From assembly GCA_902588925.1 (NCBI GenBank), contig CACIRB010000005.1:1-64000 (forward strand): a DNA stretch of 64,000 nt. The letters run 5' to 3'. Numbering within the stretch: the stretch's first letter is position 1; each line of letters starts with the position of its first letter. Below are positions 60,572-64,000 of the stretch, one piece after another. Origin of the DNA: an uncultured Pelagibacteraceae bacterium. Lineage in GTDB: Bacteria; Pseudomonadota; Alphaproteobacteria; Pelagibacterales; Pelagibacteraceae. The notes under the pieces were generated by a model. That model worked only from the letters and a program-made list of their open reading frames with translations. It searched no databases and was not told where the DNA came from. A program made the position numbers and the translations under genes.

Positions 60572-61144
60572 ATGTATAACAAAAAATTTGTAAAAATTTT
60601 TTTTATTTTATTTATCTTTATTTTAATAATTTTTTTTATTTTTATAAAATTTAATAAAAGTGATAGAAAAAAAATAATTGAAAATTCTGTAGAAGAGCCA
60701 GTTTATAATTCAAATATTATAGAAGATGTTGAATACACAACTAAAGACAAGGATGGTAATGAGTATTTCATAAAAGCAGCAAAGGGCGAAATTGATTTTT
60801 CCAATGCAAATATAATTTATTTAACTGATGTATATGCTTTAGTTAAACTTGTAAATTCAGAAATTGTAACGATTTTTTCAGATTATGGAAAATATAATTC
60901 CGAAAATTATGATACCATTTTTACAAAAAATGTAATAGTTGATTATTTGGATAATAAAATTAATAGTGAGTATCTTGATTTTTCTTTAGAAAGAAATTTA
61001 ATGATTATTTCAAAAAATGTAATTTATAATAGCTCAGAAAATATTTTAAAAGCTGATGTTGTGGAAATAGATATTAAAACTAAAGACACCAAAATATTTA
61101 TGTATGAACAAGAAAAAAAAGTAAAAATAAATAGCAAAAATTAA
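60572..61144 (+). CDS. lptC: LPS export protein LptC
   Basis: The protein has 190 residues. A single N-terminal membrane helix (about residues 8-27, rich in Ile and Phe) is followed by a periplasmic jelly-roll-like region (YTTKDKDGNEYFIKAAKGEI, NVIVDYLDNKINSEYLDF). Length and layout match LptC, which passes LPS from LptBFG to LptA. It directly follows kdsD and directly precedes lptB. In most proteobacteria lptA lies between lptC and lptB; here it does not. Confidence 0.82.
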   Translation: MYNKKFVKIFFILFIFILIIFFIFIKFNKSDRKKIIENSVEEPVYNSNIIEDVEYTTKDKDGNEYFIKAAKGEIDFSNANIIYLTDVYALVKLVNSEIVTIFSDYGKYNSENYDTIFTKNVIVDYLDNKINSEYLDFSLERNLMIISKNVIYNSSENILKADVVEIDIKTKDTKIFMYEQEKKVKINSKN

Positions 61145-61921
61145 ATGGCAATAATTAAAAAATTTAGAATAAAATCTTACAAAAGTGTAAATACTATTAT
61201 TGAATTTAAAAACGTTTCACTTTCTTATGGTAACAGACTAGTTTTAGATAATTTAGATTTTAAGATTAATGAAGGACAAATCTTTGGAATGTTAGGACCA
61301 AATGGTGTTGGTAAGTCGACAATATTTAACTTAATTACAGGTTTAATACAGCCAAATAATGGTGAAATAAAAATTTTAGGGCAAGATGTAACAAATTTTC
61401 CAATTTATTTAAGAACTAAAAAATTTAAGATTGGTTATGTTCCACAGTATGGTGGATTTTTTAATGAACTTACCCTTCATGAAAATCTAAAAGCTATAAG
61501 CGAAATAGTAATAGAAAATAAAAACTATAGATTAGAGAGAATAAATTATTTAATTTCCAAGTTTGAATTAGATAATTTAAAAGAAATAAAGGCAAAATTT
61601 TTATCTGGTGGGCAAAAAAAAAAATTAGTTATTGCATTGTCTTTATTAAGTGATCCCAAAGTTTTACTTTTAGATGAATGTTTTGCAGCGCTAGATGTTT
61701 TAACTATTAAAATGTTACAAGAGATTGTTGTTAATTTACAAAGTGAAAATAAAATCACAATCTGCATATGTGATCATCAAGCAAGAGATCTCTTAGCATG
61801 TGTGGATGTAGCAATGATCTTGAGTAATGGAAAAATTATTGCAGAAGACTCACCGGTAAATCTAGTAAATAATATTAACGCCAAAAATGCTTATTTTGGT
61901 GACAACTTTAAATTCAATTAA
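61145..61921 (+). CDS. lptB: LPS export ATPase LptB
   Basis: The protein has 258 residues. MLGPNGVGKSTIFNLITGLI is Walker A, FLSGGQKKKLVIALSLLSDP the signature, and LLLDECFAALDVLTI Walker B with Cys where most LptB have Pro after the catalytic Glu. CDHQARDLLACVDVAMILSN includes the switch His and the LptB-type D-H-x-x-R-D segment. It powers LPS extraction with LptFG. About 15 residues precede the usual LptB N-terminus. Confidence 0.9.
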   Translation: MAIIKKFRIKSYKSVNTIIEFKNVSLSYGNRLVLDNLDFKINEGQIFGMLGPNGVGKSTIFNLITGLIQPNNGEIKILGQDVTNFPIYLRTKKFKIGYVPQYGGFFNELTLHENLKAISEIVIENKNYRLERINYLISKFELDNLKEIKAKFLSGGQKKKLVIALSLLSDPKVLLLDECFAALDVLTIKMLQEIVVNLQSENKITICICDHQARDLLACVDVAMILSNGKIIAEDSPVNLVNNINAKNAYFGDNFKFN

Positions 61922-61926
61922 TTTTA

Positions 61927-63252
61927 ATGTCTAATTTTGTTGAAATAAAAAACAAAGTTGGTGAATTTGAAAAAACAATTTCAGTACCTGGAGATAAAAG
62001 CTTAAGCATAAGATGGGTACTTTTCGCTTCTTTAGCAAAAGGAAAGTCTAAGGCAAAAAATCTTTTAATGTCAGAAGATGTTATTGCTGCAATTAAAGCA
62101 ATAAAAAAACTTGGGATTAAAGTAATTATAAACAAAAAAGAATGTACAATTTTTGGTAAAGGAATTGAAGGATACAATTATAAAAAAAACCTTACAATTA
62201 ATGCACAAAACTCAGGAACATTAGGAAGACTCATACTAGGACTATTAGTAAATTCCACAAAACCAATCAATTTAATAGGTGACAAAAGTTTATCAAAAAG
62301 AGATTTTAGTAGGGTATCTGAACCTTTAAGTAAATTTGGCGCTAAGTTTAAATTAAAAAATAATAATTTTTTACCTTTAGAAATTTATGGATCATCTAAT
62401 TTAAAACCGATTAAATATTATGAAAAAAAAGGTTCAGCTCAGTGCAAAAGCTCAATTATTTTTGCAGCTATGAGAACTAATGGGGATACGATAATTAAAG
62501 CCAAAAAATCAAGAAATCACACTGAGCTATTGTGTAAACATTTAAAATTACCAATCAGTGTAAAAAATAATAAAAATTATGATTTAATTAAAATTAAAAA
62601 AGTAAAAAAAATAAATACTTTAAATTATGAAATTCCTTCAGATATCAGCTCTAGTGCATTCTTTATTGTTTTAACAGCTCTTTCTAAACATTCAGAATTG
62701 GTTATTAAAAACGTAAATATAAATCCGTCAAGAATTGGAATTGTAACTATTCTAAAAAAAATGGGAGTTAAAATATTTTTTAAAAATCAAAAAACTTATA
62801 AAGGAGAAAAAAAAGCTGATATTAAGGTGATTAGTGCGAAAAATTTAAAGGCAATTAATTGTCCACCTAAACTAAACAGTGGAGCAATTGATGAGTTTTT
62901 AGTTATATTTTTAGTTGCGGCCAAAGCTAAAGGTATTTCTTATTTTAGAAACATTGGTGAACTTAATCAAAAAGAAAGTCCTAGATTAATGTGGGCTGAA
63001 AAAATTTTAACAAATTTAGGAGTAAAAACAATTACAACAAAAAATTCTATTAAAATTTATGGTAATCCAAAAATTAATTTAAACTCTAACAAAAAAATTA
63101 TAATTAAAAATTATTTAAAAGATCATAGAGTTTTTATGACAAGTTTAATTGCAGCCTTAAGTTTTGGAGGTAAATGGATTATACATGATAAGGACTCGAT
63201 AAATACTTCATTTCCTAATTTTTTAAAAATTATTGATAAAATAAAATCATGA
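61927..63252 (+). CDS. aroA: 3-phosphoshikimate 1-carboxyvinyltransferase (EPSP synthase)
   Basis: The protein has 441 residues. ISVPGDKSLSIRWVLFASLA is the N-terminal PEP/shikimate motif, NAQNSGTLGRLILGLLVN the central one, and IDEFLVIFLVAAKAKG includes the catalytic Asp. KGSAQCKSSIIFAAM and KDHRVFMTSLIAALSF also fit. It makes EPSP in the shikimate route. It overlaps cmk by four bases (ATGA), a common aroA-cmk-rpsA order. Confidence 0.95.
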   Translation: MSNFVEIKNKVGEFEKTISVPGDKSLSIRWVLFASLAKGKSKAKNLLMSEDVIAAIKAIKKLGIKVIINKKECTIFGKGIEGYNYKKNLTINAQNSGTLGRLILGLLVNSTKPINLIGDKSLSKRDFSRVSEPLSKFGAKFKLKNNNFLPLEIYGSSNLKPIKYYEKKGSAQCKSSIIFAAMRTNGDTIIKAKKSRNHTELLCKHLKLPISVKNNKNYDLIKIKKVKKINTLNYEIPSDISSSAFFIVLTALSKHSELVIKNVNINPSRIGIVTILKKMGVKIFFKNQKTYKGEKKADIKVISAKNLKAINCPPKLNSGAIDEFLVIFLVAAKAKGISYFRNIGELNQKESPRLMWAEKILTNLGVKTITTKNSIKIYGNPKINLNSNKKIIIKNYLKDHRVFMTSLIAALSFGGKWIIHDKDSINTSFPNFLKIIDKIKS

Positions 63253-63905
63253 CTAAAAAAAAAGATATTTTAAAAATAGCAATTGATTCTCCAGCTGCTG
63301 CAGGTGCTGGAACTTTAGCAAAAGCTATTTCGGAGCATTATAATCTATTTTATCTTGATACTGGAAAAATTTATAGATTTATTGCTTATTTAAAAATTAA
63401 ATTTCCAAATAAATTTAATAATAAATTTGTTAGATCAAAAATTAAAACTTTAAAAATAAAAGACTTAACTAATAATAACTTATTATCTGATAAAATCGGA
63501 ACAGAAGCTTCTGTAATATCAAAAATCAAATCTCTAAGAAAAATGGTGCATACTTTTCAAATTAACTTTGCATATAACCCTCCCAAAAAATACAATGGTT
63601 CCTGTTTAGATGGTAGGGATATAACTTATAATATTGTCCCTGATGCTGACTTTAAATTCTACATAACAGCCAATATTAAAACTAGAGCATTAAGGAGATA
63701 CAAAGAGTTAAGATCATTAAAAAAAAAAATATCTTATAAAGAAGTGTTAAAAAGTATTAAAAATAGGGACAAAAGTGACTACAATCGTAAGATTGCCCCA
63801 TTAAAGAAAACAAAAGATTCTTTGTTGATTAACACGACAAATTTATCTAAAAGAGCCTGTTTTTTAAAAATAAAAAAAATTATAGACAGGAAAATTAATA
63901 CTTAA
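63249..63905 (+). CDS. cmk: Cytidylate kinase with altered P-loop
   Basis: The protein has 218 residues. The fold and partners match Cmk: FYLDTGKIYRFIAYLKIK, NGSCLDGRDITYNIVPDADF, FYITANIKTRALRRYKELR and IKNRDKSDYNRKIAPLKKTK. The P-loop is unusual: IDSPAAAGAGTLAKAI replaces the normal D-G-P-x-G-x-G-K-G-T, so Gly14 is Ser, Gly17 is Ala and the phosphate-binding Lys20 is Ala. The base sequence supports this reading. The gene lies between aroA and rpsA as usual. Function as a kinase is expected but unproven. Confidence 0.9.
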   Translation: MTKKKDILKIAIDSPAAAGAGTLAKAISEHYNLFYLDTGKIYRFIAYLKIKFPNKFNNKFVRSKIKTLKIKDLTNNNLLSDKIGTEASVISKIKSLRKMVHTFQINFAYNPPKKYNGSCLDGRDITYNIVPDADFKFYITANIKTRALRRYKELRSLKKKISYKEVLKSIKNRDKSDYNRKIAPLKKTKDSLLINTTNLSKRACFLKIKKIIDRKINT

Positions 63906-64000
63906 TGGAAATATATAAAGATTTATCAAATCCAACATCACAAGAATTCGAAAAATTACTAAGTAGTCAACTTTCAAAAACCCAGATCGAAGAGGGAAAA
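63905..64000 (+). CDS. rpsA: 30S ribosomal protein S1, 5' end only
   Basis: The frame starts at ATG 63905, overlapping the cmk stop by one base (TAATG), and is open to the window edge. Its 32 residues start MEIYKDLSNPTSQEFEKLLS and end SKTQIEEGK, the typical S1 opening just before the first S1 repeat. cmk-rpsA order supports the call. The rest lies outside the window. Confidence 0.85.
   Translation, partial: MEIYKDLSNPTSQEFEKLLSSQLSKTQIEEGK

Overview
The window looks like a chromosomal segment of a SAR11 alphaproteobacterium (Candidatus Pelagibacter or a close relative). This rests on the extreme A+T content with long A/T runs, very short spacers, the alphaproteobacterial genes gcrA, DUF4167 and DUF1178, a tandem glycine riboswitch in front of malate synthase (reported before in SAR11), and a large sugar-gene island abutting the 3' end of the 23S rRNA gene. 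In described SAR11 genomes a hypervariable region (HVR2) sits between the 23S and 5S genes. No database search was possible, so the taxonomic call is inference.

Layout. Positions 1-30549 are the accessory island: 28 intact or edge-truncated genes, nearly all on the minus strand, for surface glycans. They include enzymes of three distinguishable nonulosonic-acid (sialic-acid-like) sets. Set A (5356-12724) has a PseB-type dehydratase, a NeuB/PseI-type synthase, an RmlD-like reductase, an aldo/keto reductase, a GNAT acetyltransferase and an unusual cytidylyltransferase/class III aminotransferase fusion. Set B (15813-22280) resembles a legionaminic-acid pathway: CBS-nucleotidyltransferase, PIG-L deacetylase, formyltransferase, hydrolysing 2-epimerase, NeuB, NeuD and a LegC-like aminotransferase, tied together by a run of 4-base start/stop overlaps. 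Set C (23303-28445) has a third NeuB, a second NeuC, a lone CBS protein, a PhyH dioxygenase, a CMP-sugar synthetase and a DegT aminotransferase. Around them are an ABC flippase, glycosyltransferase-like proteins, asnB, a sugar methyltransferase, a sulfotransferase-like gene and galE. No transposase, integrase, tRNA-type attachment site or CRISPR array was seen in the island.

Positions 30712-35333 hold the rRNA operon on the minus strand, 16S - tRNA-Ile(GAT) - tRNA-Ala(TGC) - 23S, with visible processing stems. No 5S gene follows the 23S; galE and the island do, so 5S presumably lies beyond the left edge. A leader with a good promoter lies at 35334-35669.

Positions 35670-64000 are conserved core genome: peptidoglycan peptidase, DUF4167 protein, prmC-prfA, ispG, lysC, ubiG, argJ, secA, accA, riboswitch-glcB, recR-ybaB-dnaX with the SRP RNA, pheA-kdsB, a cytochrome c, argF-argD, gcrA, an NDUFA9-like protein, a short RNase D, kdsD-lptC-lptB, aroA-cmk and the start of rpsA. 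The core Kdo and LPS-transport genes (kdsB, kdsD, lptC, lptB) would supply the lipopolysaccharide scaffold that the island sugars probably decorate. Features worth a second look include a cytidylate kinase lacking the P-loop lysine, AccA with a hydrophobic C-terminal tail, no lptA between lptC and lptB, and a formyltransferase lacking the usual catalytic asparagine.
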